A DNA stretch of 64,000 bases from assembly GCA_019113985.1 (NCBI GenBank), contig DXGJ01000062.1, positions 1 to 64,000 on the forward strand, in the 5' to 3' direction. The position numbers were made by a program, and so were the translations under genes. The notes beneath the pieces were generated by a model. The model saw only the letters and a list, made by a program, of their open reading frames with translations, did not search any database and had not been told where the DNA came from. The stretch comes from Candidatus Levilactobacillus faecigallinarum (GTDB taxonomy: Bacteria; Bacillota; Bacilli; Lactobacillales; Lactobacillaceae). Below, one piece after another: positions 26,901-35,833 of this stretch (positions are counted from its first letter, which is position 1; the number at the start of each line of letters is the position of its first letter).

Positions 26901-26947
26901 AAAAGGTAACGTCCTGACCCGTGTTCTGGTGAGGACGTTACCTTTTG
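26901..26947 (+). terminator. Terminator after the acetyltransferase gene
   Basis: Inverted repeat AAAAGGTAACGTCCT / AGGACGTTACCTTTT. Confidence 0.88.
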
Positions 26948-27076
26948 TTCCAAGTATGGTTTGTCCCGTCGCTAAACAAAAGCCGGGGTGACCGGCACTC
27001 GTGATTGACATTTTTATCGAGGAACTCTAGATTGTGAGCATATAATTGTCAGGCCTAACCGAAGGGGGAGAATCCC

Positions 27077-27829
27077 GTGAAAAAATATCTCATGCAAGTG
27101 GTCATTTATACTCGGTATTTCATCAAGGTGGCGCTGGACAACCCGGGCGTGCTGATTTATACGTTAGCCTTGCCCGTCTTTTTCCTGGTGTTGAACGCCC
27201 AGAAGCACCTGTTTCAGCACCTGACCACGGGACAATTCATCAACGACATCGTGCCGTTTATCGTGTGGATCGTCGTCTCCAATGCGTTGATGGCGATTGG
27301 CGACGTGGGGGCGCTACGGGAACAGGGGTACCTGAAGCAGTACAAAACACTGGTGGTCAATCCGTCCGTGTTGTTGGTCAGCAAGTTTCTCGTGGCCCTC
27401 ATCACGCTGTTCCTGACGACGGGGCTGGTGGGGCTGACCTGCAGTCTCCTCTTTCGGTTGGCCCCCGTGACCACGCTGCTCCAAATCTGGGGAATGCTAC
27501 TGCTCACGTTCATCCCGTCAATCTGCCTTGGGTTGCCGATTTTGGCCTTCACGATGCGCTTCCAGACGCTCAATACCGTGGTCAACGCAGTTCTGATGGT
27601 GGTCATGTTTGGGTCACTGGGCATCAGTGCGCTGCTGAACCCGGCGGTCACCAATCTATTCGTCAATATTATCAGTCCCGTCTACTTCGACATGAACGTT
27701 TACGCCCTGGTGGCGACCGGGAACTTCGGACAATTTGGTATGAGTTACCTGGTGATTACCCTGGGCTGGGTTCTGATTGGCTTGTGGAGTTACCGTCACC
27801 TGAAGCTCTTGCCAATGGAGGGGATGTAA
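27077..27829 (+). CDS. ABC-2 type transporter permease
   Basis: The 250-aa protein starts at GTG 27077 with GGGGGAG upstream. It has six hydrophobic segments and the ABC-2 arrangement: a first helix in VLIYTLALPVFFLVLNAQK, the coupling-loop region LREQGYLKQYKTLVVNPSVLLVSKFLVALITLF, and SICLGLPILAFTMRFQTLNTVVNAVLMVVMFGSLGISALL. The ATPase gene follows 2 bp after its stop. The pair would export an unknown compound, such as a peptide, drug or wall component. Confidence 0.9.
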   Translation: MKKYLMQVVIYTRYFIKVALDNPGVLIYTLALPVFFLVLNAQKHLFQHLTTGQFINDIVPFIVWIVVSNALMAIGDVGALREQGYLKQYKTLVVNPSVLLVSKFLVALITLFLTTGLVGLTCSLLFRLAPVTTLLQIWGMLLLTFIPSICLGLPILAFTMRFQTLNTVVNAVLMVVMFGSLGISALLNPAVTNLFVNIISPVYFDMNVYALVATGNFGQFGMSYLVITLGWVLIGLWSYRHLKLLPMEGM

Positions 27830-27831
27830 GC

Positions 27832-28506
27832 ATGCACATCAATCACCTGAGTTACACTTTTCCCAAGGCGCATCAGCCGTTTTTCGACCAGGTCAGTTTT
27901 GACCTGGTCAGCCCGGGCATCAACTTCTTAATCGGGCACAACGGGGCGGGCAAAACCACGCTGGCCGATATCTTGACGGGGCTGCGGTCGGCATCGGGGA
28001 CGGATAAATTGCCCACGGACGCGATTTACCTGAATCAAAGCTTACCGATGCTGTCTTCGATTCGCGTGCGGGATGTCGCCCAACTAGTTCTGGGCATCGA
28101 GACCGGGCAAACGCACTTATCGCTAGCTGACCTGACCCGGCGCGTCGATGTCGCCACCAGCGCCTACCTGACGCCCATCTGGGACCAACACTACCGTGAA
28201 CTTTCGGGGGGCCAGCGGAAACTGGTGCAACTCTTACTGTTCCTGCAGGTCGACCGGTCGCTGGTGGTCTTAGACGAACCCACGGCGGCCGTGGACCGGG
28301 AGAACGTCAAGCTGCTCTTCTCGGTGATGGCGGCGCATCCCCAGCGGACCTACCTGATGATTACCCACGACGTCCGTGATATTCGGGCGTTTACCGATTA
28401 CCAGGTGCTGTGGCTCCGTGACCGGCAGATTACCGGCATGACGCCGACCGAATTTCTGGAGAATAGTACGAACGCCGATTTTTTGACGGCATTTCAAGAG
28501 ATTTAG
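27832..28506 (+). CDS. ABC transporter ATP-binding protein
   Basis: The 224-aa ATPase starts at ATG 27832, just after the permease stop (GGAGGGG upstream). Walker A is GHNGAGKTT, the signature LSGGQRK, Walker B SLVVLDEPTAAVD and the switch histidine MITHDV. The same frame stays open upstream through the permease gene, but that part is out-of-frame permease sequence and not coding. It is short for the family, ending soon after the H-loop region. Confidence 0.92.
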   Translation: MHINHLSYTFPKAHQPFFDQVSFDLVSPGINFLIGHNGAGKTTLADILTGLRSASGTDKLPTDAIYLNQSLPMLSSIRVRDVAQLVLGIETGQTHLSLADLTRRVDVATSAYLTPIWDQHYRELSGGQRKLVQLLLFLQVDRSLVVLDEPTAAVDRENVKLLFSVMAAHPQRTYLMITHDVRDIRAFTDYQVLWLRDRQITGMTPTEFLENSTNADFLTAFQEI

Positions 28507-28507
28507 T

Positions 28508-28559
28508 CAAAAAGGCCTTAGTCGGACTGGGTTGATGCCAGCTCGGCTAAGGCTTTTTC
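28508..28559 (+). terminator. Terminator after the ABC operon
   Basis: Inverted repeat AAAAAGGCCTTAG / CTAAGGCTTTTT. Confidence 0.85.
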
Positions 28560-28606
28560 GCGGCGCTTAGACCCCATCAAATAGCGGTACAGAGCGTCCT
28601 CAATGA

Positions 28607-28830
28607 TTAATTTTTAGTACGCAACTGCCATCGGTGCTCAGCACGTTTATAGACTTTTTCATCTTCGCGCTTACCAATAGCAATAATTTCAATAATATCG
28701 ATTGTTTGCTTGCTCTGGGTAAATACGATTCGCAAACCCGCTTGTCGTTATTTTATTTTGCGACAACCGGCCAAAAGAAGTCTTTTAAAAGACTTTAATC
28801 TTGCTATTAATCAAGTCCTGCAAACGCTTA
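28607..28830 (-). pseudogene. RelE/ParE-type toxin remnant
   Basis: Reading back from the TAA at 28609, one frame gives LRIVFTQSKQTIDIIEII-AIGKREDEKVYKRAEHRWQLRTKN, which has the RelE/ParE C-terminal pattern (L-R-I-V-x-x-x...I-I-x-I-x-x-I-G-K-R-x-x-x-x-V-Y). Further upstream RLQDLINSKIKVF appears in another frame ahead of a stop, like the N-terminal part of the same toxin. No start codon, ribosome binding site or antitoxin partner remains, so it is a decayed toxin-antitoxin scrap. Confidence 0.6.
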
Positions 28831-28835
28831 AACAT

Positions 28836-28883
28836 AAAAACACCCGTACCAGGTTGATAACAATCAACCTAGGACGGGTGTTA
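28836..28883 (-). terminator. Terminator after the secreted-protein gene
   Basis: Inverted repeat AACACCCGT...AGGTTGAT / ATCAACCT...ACGGGTGTT, just past the stop at 28891 on the minus strand. Confidence 0.85.
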
Positions 28884-28890
28884 GTGGCTA

Positions 28891-29700
28891 CTACCGCATA
28901 ATCAGAATCAAATGACCGTTCAACGTCTTTTGTGAGAGTTTCCCCGAAAGTGGGGACCATAACGCGTATTGGGTGGCGTGATGGGCTTGCAGTTGTTGCT
29001 CAACGTAGGTCGCCATCGAAAGGGCCAGCTGGCCGTTCCCCGTAGCCTCTAGTTGCTGGTTACCATTCTTAGGGTCAATCCAGTGGGTGATATTAGGGAG
29101 CTTGTCCAGTGATGTGGCGCTTAGCTGACTTAGTTGAAGTCCCTTGGGATGCTCAATTTTAAACGCGTCGGCTAGGGGCAGCGTTTGGGGCGTCAAATCG
29201 TTAGACCAGTAGTAGTCCATAATCATCGCCAATGGGCTACTATAAACGTACCCGTCATCTTGAAGCTTGGTTCGAACGACCCGGTCGAACTGATTCTGTT
29301 GGTTATAGGTCACGGGCGAGGACAGGTGCAAGCCATCGGATGCCGGTGCGGCCTGTTTCGTGGCCGTTCCCGGTGCCAAGAAGCCGTGCCAGATCCAGCC
29401 ACCGACTTGGTGTCGCTGATTGGTCACGTAGACGTATTCGGCGTGTTTATTCTTATGGGATAAGATGACCGAATAGGTGGCGTACCAGGTGGTGTGGGGG
29501 TAGTTCTTGATGTTGTGGTACTTGCGGGTGTGTTGCCAGTTCATCAGGTAGTGCGTGGCCGAACTACGGTTATGGTAGGCCTGGGGAAAGACGAGGGCCC
29601 CGCCACTAATCCAGGTGTAGCTACTAGCGGATGCCGTCGTGATGCCCATTAGACTGGCGAGAACGGCGACAGCTAAACTCAAGCGAAATTTGTGAAACAC
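28891..29700 (-). CDS. Secreted protein of unknown function
   Basis: The 269-aa protein has a clear signal peptide (FRLSLAVAVLASLMGITTASA, likely cut after ASA at about residue 25). I do not recognise the mature part. It is rich in Tyr, Trp, His and Gln: SYTWISGGALVFPQAYHNRSSATHYL, then a region HAEYVYVTNQRHQVGGWIWHGFL that resembles the surface-layer/GW-like segments seen in secreted lactobacillus proteins, then PLAMIMDYYWSNDLTPQTLPLAD. A GGAGGAG site lies 7-10 nt before the ATG. It stands alone, divergent from the ddmDE-like operon. Confidence 0.8.
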   Translation of the reverse strand: MFHKFRLSLAVAVLASLMGITTASASSYTWISGGALVFPQAYHNRSSATHYLMNWQHTRKYHNIKNYPHTTWYATYSVILSHKNKHAEYVYVTNQRHQVGGWIWHGFLAPGTATKQAAPASDGLHLSSPVTYNQQNQFDRVVRTKLQDDGYVYSSPLAMIMDYYWSNDLTPQTLPLADAFKIEHPKGLQLSQLSATSLDKLPNITHWIDPKNGNQQLEATGNGQLALSMATYVEQQLQAHHATQYALWSPLSGKLSQKTLNGHLILIMR

Positions 29701-29935
29701 AGTGATCTCCTCCTCAACGTGGTAGCGGATAACCCCGGTGTTTGTGACCGCTACCTAGGTTTATCATACACGTTTACAAAGAGGATGGGATGAGAAAAAT
29801 AAGTTTCTCTAAGCTGGAACTATCTTTGCTGCCAACAATTACCGTTAATGTAAAAGTTATGTACAGATCATGTAAATATCCTTGTTCGGTTAAATTTCCT
29901 TTGTTAAGTTTAAGCTAATTGGGAAGTGATTACTC

Positions 29936-32900
29936 ATGACAAATATAGAGTTTCCAAAGCTTATCAGGCATATGCATCAAATCATCACAAAAGACTCCCC
30001 CGGATGTCTTATGACGCTCGGGGCGCCCATGGGGAGTGGCAAGACTTATGGCATAATTCAATATATCAGCCATAAGATGATAGCCGATTCAAGCTTTCGA
30101 GTCTTTTTTGTAGCTAATCAGTTAACGGGATTACATGAGAATGCGTTTTTTTCGGCAATTCTTGCCGCTTACCAAGAAGCATATGGTCCATTTGCCACGA
30201 CTGCTGATCAAAAGTGGTATCTCGATCAACATGTCGCAATTTTAAAATCACTGCCAAACAGCGTTGCAGCTTTATTAGAAACCCCCTTACCACCAGAGCT
30301 TAATACCAATCAAATTCATCATTTCATGGAAATCTTATCTCAATATCATCGGCGCTATCAGAACCGACCAAGCGACAGCATTAGTGACGGTAGTGCCGAT
30401 TGGCAAAACCTCAAAAACGCCTATGAAGAGGTAAAAAGGGCAATAGTTGAGACGGTTGCATCCGCTCTTCATCTCAGTGTGCCATTATCCCGTGTCGATC
30501 GACATAAGATTCAACAATACGTAGCAACCCAGAAAACGGCGTTGACTGCCTTCTTGGTCCATTGCTTTTCAACTATCGATTTGGAAAAACGTCAATTGGT
30601 TATCCTAACATCAGCTAAGCTTATCAGCACCTATCTAGATTTTTTTACCGGGAAATCGCTACCAGTTAGTCGTAAACAGTGTCTGGGAAATGCGCTGATT
30701 GTTATTGACGAGATTGATAACTTAAAGCCCATTATTTTGGACAAAATCATTGATGATGCACAACGATTTCCAATCGACTTTTTGCCATTTTTCAAAGAAG
30801 TTTACGCAGGGGTCAATCACCCCCAAAAGAAGCGTCCCGTAGGTATTTTAAAAATTTTGCGCAAAGACCATCAACTAAGTACCTTGAAGCATCTCATCAA
30901 TAATTTAGCCCAAGAGTATGAGCTTGAAGAGGACTATAAAACTGTTAATATCCAAACCACCAACAATTTCATTTTCACATTAGATAACATCACAGAGACT
31001 ACGCATGGTCCTTGGTGGAGTCGTCAGGATAAAGAGAAACAACAAGTTACAATCTACACTGGAAAATCGCCACAGGAGAATAATCTGCATTTTTATCGAA
31101 TGCTCCGGCGGATGGGTCATTTTCAGATGACATTAGCCCGCTTGATCAATGACTGGGCTATGCAGTATCAACAAAAAGTCAATCGTCAACGTCAAGCATT
31201 AGATAATCAATTCAGCTTGAATGATGCCATATTAACGATTTGTGATTGTCTGGGCTTTTCTACTGAATCCAAACAATTGATGATGGCGCTACATCAACGC
31301 TTAGGTCATCTCCACGGCAAACCATTAAATTTACCCAAGGGCCAATATGGACAATACCTACAACGAACTGGTCTTCAATTATTTTCAATGACCGATGGTG
31401 ATGCACACCTCAATAGAACCTCATTGGGGGCCGTATTCATTCAAGAAACACCGGAAAAGTTTTTATTAAAGTTAGCCCAGCGAGGACCAGTTTTAGGGGT
31501 GTCAGCAACCGTTGATGTAGAAACAGTTCTGGGGAATTTTGATTTTAATTTTTTACGTGAACAATTAGGAGACCACTTATTAGATGGAAATCAAGATTTA
31601 TCTGCAACAACACGGCAACAATTTGATGTCAGTCAGCGATGCCGTCAACAGGGGATATCCGTCAAAATCTTGCCCGTGATTTCTGAGTATGGCGACGTTG
31701 AAGATGGTCAATGCATGCGAAGGCTTATTCGAAAAAGGTTACCCGATTTTTCTGAACAATCTGTGCTTAATCCTCATCTCCGACAGCTCGAAGATATCGT
31801 TCGGCAACTAACGTGTGATATTCGACGTGTAAACGATAACGACCAATCCTGTAGTTACTATCAAAATCGGTATTTAGATCTCTTTGACAGCTTTATTTGT
31901 TTCTTGATTCAGCCTAAAATGCCAACATTTCTGGGACTTCAAAGCGTTTCACCCAAGTCACAGGGGGAACCTAATGAAAGTCAAATGGCAGCAACGAGTA
32001 TTGGCCAGGTCTTTAATCTGTTGGCAATTATCCTTTGCTCACAAGAGAAGAATCAACCCCAATTACGATTAATAAAAAAGAAGCAAGATATAGAGAGGCA
32101 GACGATTGAAGAGCAAATCAATCAGGCACTCATGCTTCCGGAAAAAGATGAAACGCGCGTCTACTTGCTAAGCGCCTATCAAACGTTAGGGGTTGGACAA
32201 AACCTGGTTCACAATATTGGTGTACTCGAGAAAAAATGGGCAATTAATATTGCCCCTCAAGATGCTGAGATAAGCGATTCTCGTCACCGAAAAATCGATA
32301 TTTCCGGTATCTACTACGGTCCCATTACCCATATCTTTTCAAATACGAATCAGGATTTTTCGAAACAATTAACTAGAAGCTGGATTTTAAAATACTATCA
32401 ACTTTATAGTCTGGTGGATAATCACGAGATATCGCTACTTGACGTAAAAAAGTATGCACGGGCACAAAGTCAGCGACGACATGTTCCGCAACTACGCCAA
32501 AGCATTAGTTATTTTGGCGCGCAAACACGAATCGTTTTACAAGCGGCGGGACGCCTGGATCGAACCTTTAACAAGGTGCCTACTACACTAGTTGTTGTAA
32601 GTTCTGATATTCTCAATTATTTTAACGTCTTCCCACTGCAAGATTATCAGCTCGGTCCCATTGCGCAGGCCCTACGTACTTATCAACAGCAAAAAAAGAT
32701 GCCCGCTTTTACACCCGAACAAGCCACGAGAAATGAGTGGGAAAATCAAACATTAAAAACACAAAAGACGGTTGACTACTTGAAACAACACTTACAGGAA
32801 CGGGGACCTGCTAATCGATTCAAACATTATCGCGACGAACTTATTCATTATCCAACAGTTGGTTTCGAACACTATCATGCTAATGAGGATAAACCGGAAT

Positions 32901-33529
32901 TTGCCTACCTCCATGAGGCCACCACTTGCTACCACGTTCAGCGGCAGGGGGAGACGTTTACCTTTTTACCAGACAACCTGGGGAACGAAATTGTCTCGGC
33001 CGAAAATACGGGGTTGACCGCAATGATGCATAATTCCCTTTTAGCAGCCCACTTTGATGCACTTCATTATCCGAAACATTGGGAAAAATTAGCTTATACG
33101 CTCAATCCGGTCCAAGCTGACAGCTACAAAGGACGATTAGGAGAGATATGTGGGCAATGTCTACTTGAGCATTACTGGCACGTCACCTTAACTGAATTAC
33201 CCTTACAATTCAACGAATTCTTTGACTTTGAAACGGCCAATAAGGTCCTCATTGATTTTAAGAATTGGCAACAGCCCCATCAACGGAATTTTAAACAGGA
33301 GCGTCAACATGTCCAAGAAAAACTGGATGTGATTCGTCAAAATAAGCCAACCGAGAATTGGCGCGTTTTAATTATTAATATTCTCCAACCGCGCGGTGAT
33401 CAAGTGTTTCATATTCAGGCTGTCAATTCACAACACATTTTAGAGGTTCCTTACTTATTGAATCAAAAGGGCGTATTCATACTAACGCCTGCACAACAGC
33501 AAAGGGTGGCGAAATTTTTAAATGGTTAA
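29936..33529 (+). CDS. ddmD: DdmD-like SF2 helicase with C-terminal PD-(D/E)xK nuclease
   Basis: The 1197-aa product has a helicase core in two parts. Walker A is GAPMGSGKT (K36) and Walker B VIDEID (D258-E259), with SAT at 523-525. The second half holds YLLSAYQTLGVGQNL and QAAGRLDR (869-876), the arginine-finger motif VI. The C-terminus carries a nuclease pattern: E1070 in GRLGE, D1097 in FFDFE and D1107-F-K1109 in VLIDFKNW. DdmD of Vibrio cholerae has this layout and almost this length; it is recruited by DdmE to unwind and degrade plasmid DNA. The start has GGGAAGTGA about 9 nt upstream. The downstream PIWI-like gene overlaps it by 8 bp. A/T-rich codon use differs from neighbouring core genes and suggests transfer. 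Confidence 0.85.
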   Translation: MTNIEFPKLIRHMHQIITKDSPGCLMTLGAPMGSGKTYGIIQYISHKMIADSSFRVFFVANQLTGLHENAFFSAILAAYQEAYGPFATTADQKWYLDQHVAILKSLPNSVAALLETPLPPELNTNQIHHFMEILSQYHRRYQNRPSDSISDGSADWQNLKNAYEEVKRAIVETVASALHLSVPLSRVDRHKIQQYVATQKTALTAFLVHCFSTIDLEKRQLVILTSAKLISTYLDFFTGKSLPVSRKQCLGNALIVIDEIDNLKPIILDKIIDDAQRFPIDFLPFFKEVYAGVNHPQKKRPVGILKILRKDHQLSTLKHLINNLAQEYELEEDYKTVNIQTTNNFIFTLDNITETTHGPWWSRQDKEKQQVTIYTGKSPQENNLHFYRMLRRMGHFQMTLARLINDWAMQYQQKVNRQRQALDNQFSLNDAILTICDCLGFSTESKQLMMALHQRLGHLHGKPLNLPKGQYGQYLQRTGLQLFSMTDGDAHLNRTSLGAVFIQETPEKFLLKLAQRGPVLGVSATVDVETVLGNFDFNFLREQLGDHLLDGNQDLSATTRQQFDVSQRCRQQGISVKILPVISEYGDVEDGQCMRRLIRKRLPDFSEQSVLNPHLRQLEDIVRQLTCDIRRVNDNDQSCSYYQNRYLDLFDSFICFLIQPKMPTFLGLQSVSPKSQGEPNESQMAATSIGQVFNLLAIILCSQEKNQPQLRLIKKKQDIERQTIEEQINQALMLPEKDETRVYLLSAYQTLGVGQNLVHNIGVLEKKWAINIAPQDAEISDSRHRKIDISGIYYGPITHIFSNTNQDFSKQLTRSWILKYYQLYSLVDNHEISLLDVKKYARAQSQRRHVPQLRQSISYFGAQTRIVLQAAGRLDRTFNKVPTTLVVVSSDILNYFNVFPLQDYQLGPIAQALRTYQQQKKMPAFTPEQATRNEWENQTLKTQKTVDYLKQHLQERGPANRFKHYRDELIHYPTVGFEHYHANEDKPEFAYLHEATTCYHVQRQGETFTFLPDNLGNEIVSAENTGLTAMMHNSLLAAHFDALHYPKHWEKLAYTLNPVQADSYKGRLGEICGQCLLEHYWHVTLTELPLQFNEFFDFETANKVLIDFKNWQQPHQRNFKQERQHVQEKLDVIRQNKPTENWRVLIINILQPRGDQVFHIQAVNSQHILEVPYLLNQKGVFILTPAQQQRVAKFLNG

Positions 33530-35603
33530 TCATTCTGAAATGACCCTGACTAACAAGATTTCCTTTCAACTTGATGAAATCGGCTTTGATCAACGCTACA
33601 GACTACTCTTGGTTGAAACACTCGCTCCTCAAAAACTAACAGATTGGTTTAACGCCTGTCCAATCTTAGCGATGCACCGTTTACGACGTCATGTTAATCC
33701 CCAAACGAAAAAGTCGGATGGACCCTATCGTTATTTGGCGATGGTGGACCGCCTGATTAACTTACCCCGATTAGACGCAATTCATGTAACACCGGTCAGA
33801 GTACGTCAGGCGCTTCAACAGGGAATTACGTCGGATACCATCGTCTTTATGATGCTTAAACAGCTCACTCAGTGCCGTATTGAAGATAATGTTCTTGGCA
33901 ACTATGATGCTGTAAGTGATTTATATTTAACACTGTCCCATGGCTATAAGAAACAGAAACACACTTTGGTTGTCATTGAAGTCAAGTTAGATAATCGTGT
34001 TTTACGTTTGATTAGTAGAACTTTTACGGAGGTCTCCAGAAAGGGCTATGTCATTAGCGGTGATTGCTTAAAATGGTCTAACGGTGGTCCAGGGCCATTT
34101 TTTAAGAAAGCTAGTCATAATGGTATTAAGAATTTAACAACTTTTTTATCGCTACAGGATTTCCAAAAATTTAATAACAGTAAAGCCGGTATTGCCTATC
34201 GCTTGATGACGCAACTACGAGAGAGATATCTCGATTGTTTTAAAATCGTACCAAGTTTTTGCGCTTACCCCGTACAAAATTATACGGGGCGGTTAAAAAC
34301 CACTGCAGAACAGCAAGCTCTAAAAATGCTGGCAAATCGTCCCTTGAACATCGTAACAGCTTCTAGCGATGATAAAGTTCAAAATATGGCCAATTATTTA
34401 GTAGTGCAATTAGAGCGGAGCCCCCGACTGCAAAAAAATCGAACCATTATAACAACCAGTTCTAAACCCAAACCTGGGTTAAATATACAGGTTGTGCAAG
34501 ATCTTTCCGACCCCACGTATTTAATGGGGTCGGCAACAACCATCATTCAACACGTAACCGTTAATAACTTCGGTCAAAGTGACGAGAATTTCCAATTCCA
34601 ATGGCGCGTTAAATCAGGACAGGATATATGGGATGATCCGAGGTTTCGAACAACCATTTATCAATTAGGGGTTAAACAAGATGTCTATTGTCATCAGTTG
34701 AATTTTCCCTCGGATGTGGAGGCCCAGTTTGCCGCTAAATATCGTTATTTTGATTTTCATGAATTAGATGAACAAACCGTGCAAGTTACGTACCTAGACA
34801 TTAACGCAGATAAGCGGCAACTAAACTTTAAACGATTTCGGTTGAACATGGGTCAACATAATGAACCGCCCACCGAAATTGAACAGGCTGCTTGTGCAAT
34901 TTGGCAGTGTCCTGATGAAAATTCCAAATTGTTGTTAGGCGGTCTTCAAGTTGACAACCAACTCTTTGCCATTTATAGAAGTGATTTGGAAACAGTTCCC
35001 GATTTGTCCAAGATAAAAACAGCGCTGGTTGCCGCAAATCAAAGCGATTATGTTAATTTGGCTGATTTAAAATTAGTTGCTCAAGACGTCTTGTTAGAAA
35101 ACAAAAAAGATGTCTTACATAAACAACAACTAATTGCAGACTTACAAAAAATTCCTACGGGACGGTTGACGATTGCAGAGCTTCGCCAAAGTATCTCACA
35201 AAATTGGCGTTCAAATGTGATGAAGCGTTTTGCGGATGATTACCATGCCAGTTATGATAAATGGCTCTATCTCCCGATTCGTCGTAAACAATTCGACGCC
35301 TATTGGGTTGGTATGTACGGAAGTGGCTTACTGAACATTGCAGGAGATGCCTACTATTTTGTGGGCCAGCAACAACAACTAGACGTAAAGGTTTCACGTG
35401 CCGTTCCTTTAAAGAAACTAGTTTCGGTGAACAGCCATCAGTCGGTAACCGAAAGTCAGTTAGCATTTGATGTCTTAGCGAACCTCATGCAGGTTGGTTT
35501 CGTTCGGTACAATCAATACACGGTTTTACCATTTCCGTTTAAGTATATTCGAGAATATAACGATATATTAAAACATCGAGACAAAAGGGGCTTGCCAAAT
35601 TGA
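33522..35603 (+). CDS. ddmE: DdmE-like prokaryotic Argonaute (PIWI-domain) protein
   Basis: The 693-aa product overlaps the helicase stop by 8 bp (ATGGTTAA), so the two are co-translated. Features of Argonaute proteins are visible. RPLNIVTASSDDKV and NRTIITTSSKP (273-315) look like a MID domain, and TTIIQHVTVNN (339-349) like its exit into PIWI. KLLLGGLQVDNQLFAIY (469-485) and VGMYGSGLLNIAGDAYYFVG (596-615) are PIWI-like strands, and the C-terminal TVLPFPFKYIREYNDIL (667-683) resembles the conserved end of PIWI domains. I could not place a complete DEDX tetrad, in line with catalytically inactive DdmE. In the known system DdmE uses short DNA guides to find plasmids and recruits DdmD. Sequence similarity is judged by eye; length and operon context add support. 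Confidence 0.78.
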   Translation: MVNHSEMTLTNKISFQLDEIGFDQRYRLLLVETLAPQKLTDWFNACPILAMHRLRRHVNPQTKKSDGPYRYLAMVDRLINLPRLDAIHVTPVRVRQALQQGITSDTIVFMMLKQLTQCRIEDNVLGNYDAVSDLYLTLSHGYKKQKHTLVVIEVKLDNRVLRLISRTFTEVSRKGYVISGDCLKWSNGGPGPFFKKASHNGIKNLTTFLSLQDFQKFNNSKAGIAYRLMTQLRERYLDCFKIVPSFCAYPVQNYTGRLKTTAEQQALKMLANRPLNIVTASSDDKVQNMANYLVVQLERSPRLQKNRTIITTSSKPKPGLNIQVVQDLSDPTYLMGSATTIIQHVTVNNFGQSDENFQFQWRVKSGQDIWDDPRFRTTIYQLGVKQDVYCHQLNFPSDVEAQFAAKYRYFDFHELDEQTVQVTYLDINADKRQLNFKRFRLNMGQHNEPPTEIEQAACAIWQCPDENSKLLLGGLQVDNQLFAIYRSDLETVPDLSKIKTALVAANQSDYVNLADLKLVAQDVLLENKKDVLHKQQLIADLQKIPTGRLTIAELRQSISQNWRSNVMKRFADDYHASYDKWLYLPIRRKQFDAYWVGMYGSGLLNIAGDAYYFVGQQQQLDVKVSRAVPLKKLVSVNSHQSVTESQLAFDVLANLMQVGFVRYNQYTVLPFPFKYIREYNDILKHRDKRGLPN

Positions 35604-35833
35604 TTAAATTAAAGGTACTACGCAGACTTAATCTTTAAAAAAGAGAAGTGTAAGGCTTTAATCGATGAATACGGAACGACTCTAAGTCTGGTTCTAGAAA
35701 GTTGATGCAATGCTGCTTTATATTCAACCCTAACAAAATTGTCGGCTTTCCACCCCGGTAGCGTTATACTCGTCATTGAGTCATAATTGATGAGATATGG
35801 TGATCACAAACCATAACGGGGAGGCAATTCAAC
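35604..35833. other. Gap between ddmE-like gene and lipoprotein gene
   Basis: No supported gene and no strong terminator for the ddmDE operon was found. A TTATACTC-like -10 near 35766 and the site GGGGAGG (35818-35824) belong to the next gene. Confidence 0.4.

Noticed and set aside
27046-27831. Open frame joining the ABC permease region to the ATPase as one 486-aa protein
   Set aside because: The upstream part is an out-of-frame reading of the permease gene; the ATPase has its own ATG at 27832 and ribosome site.
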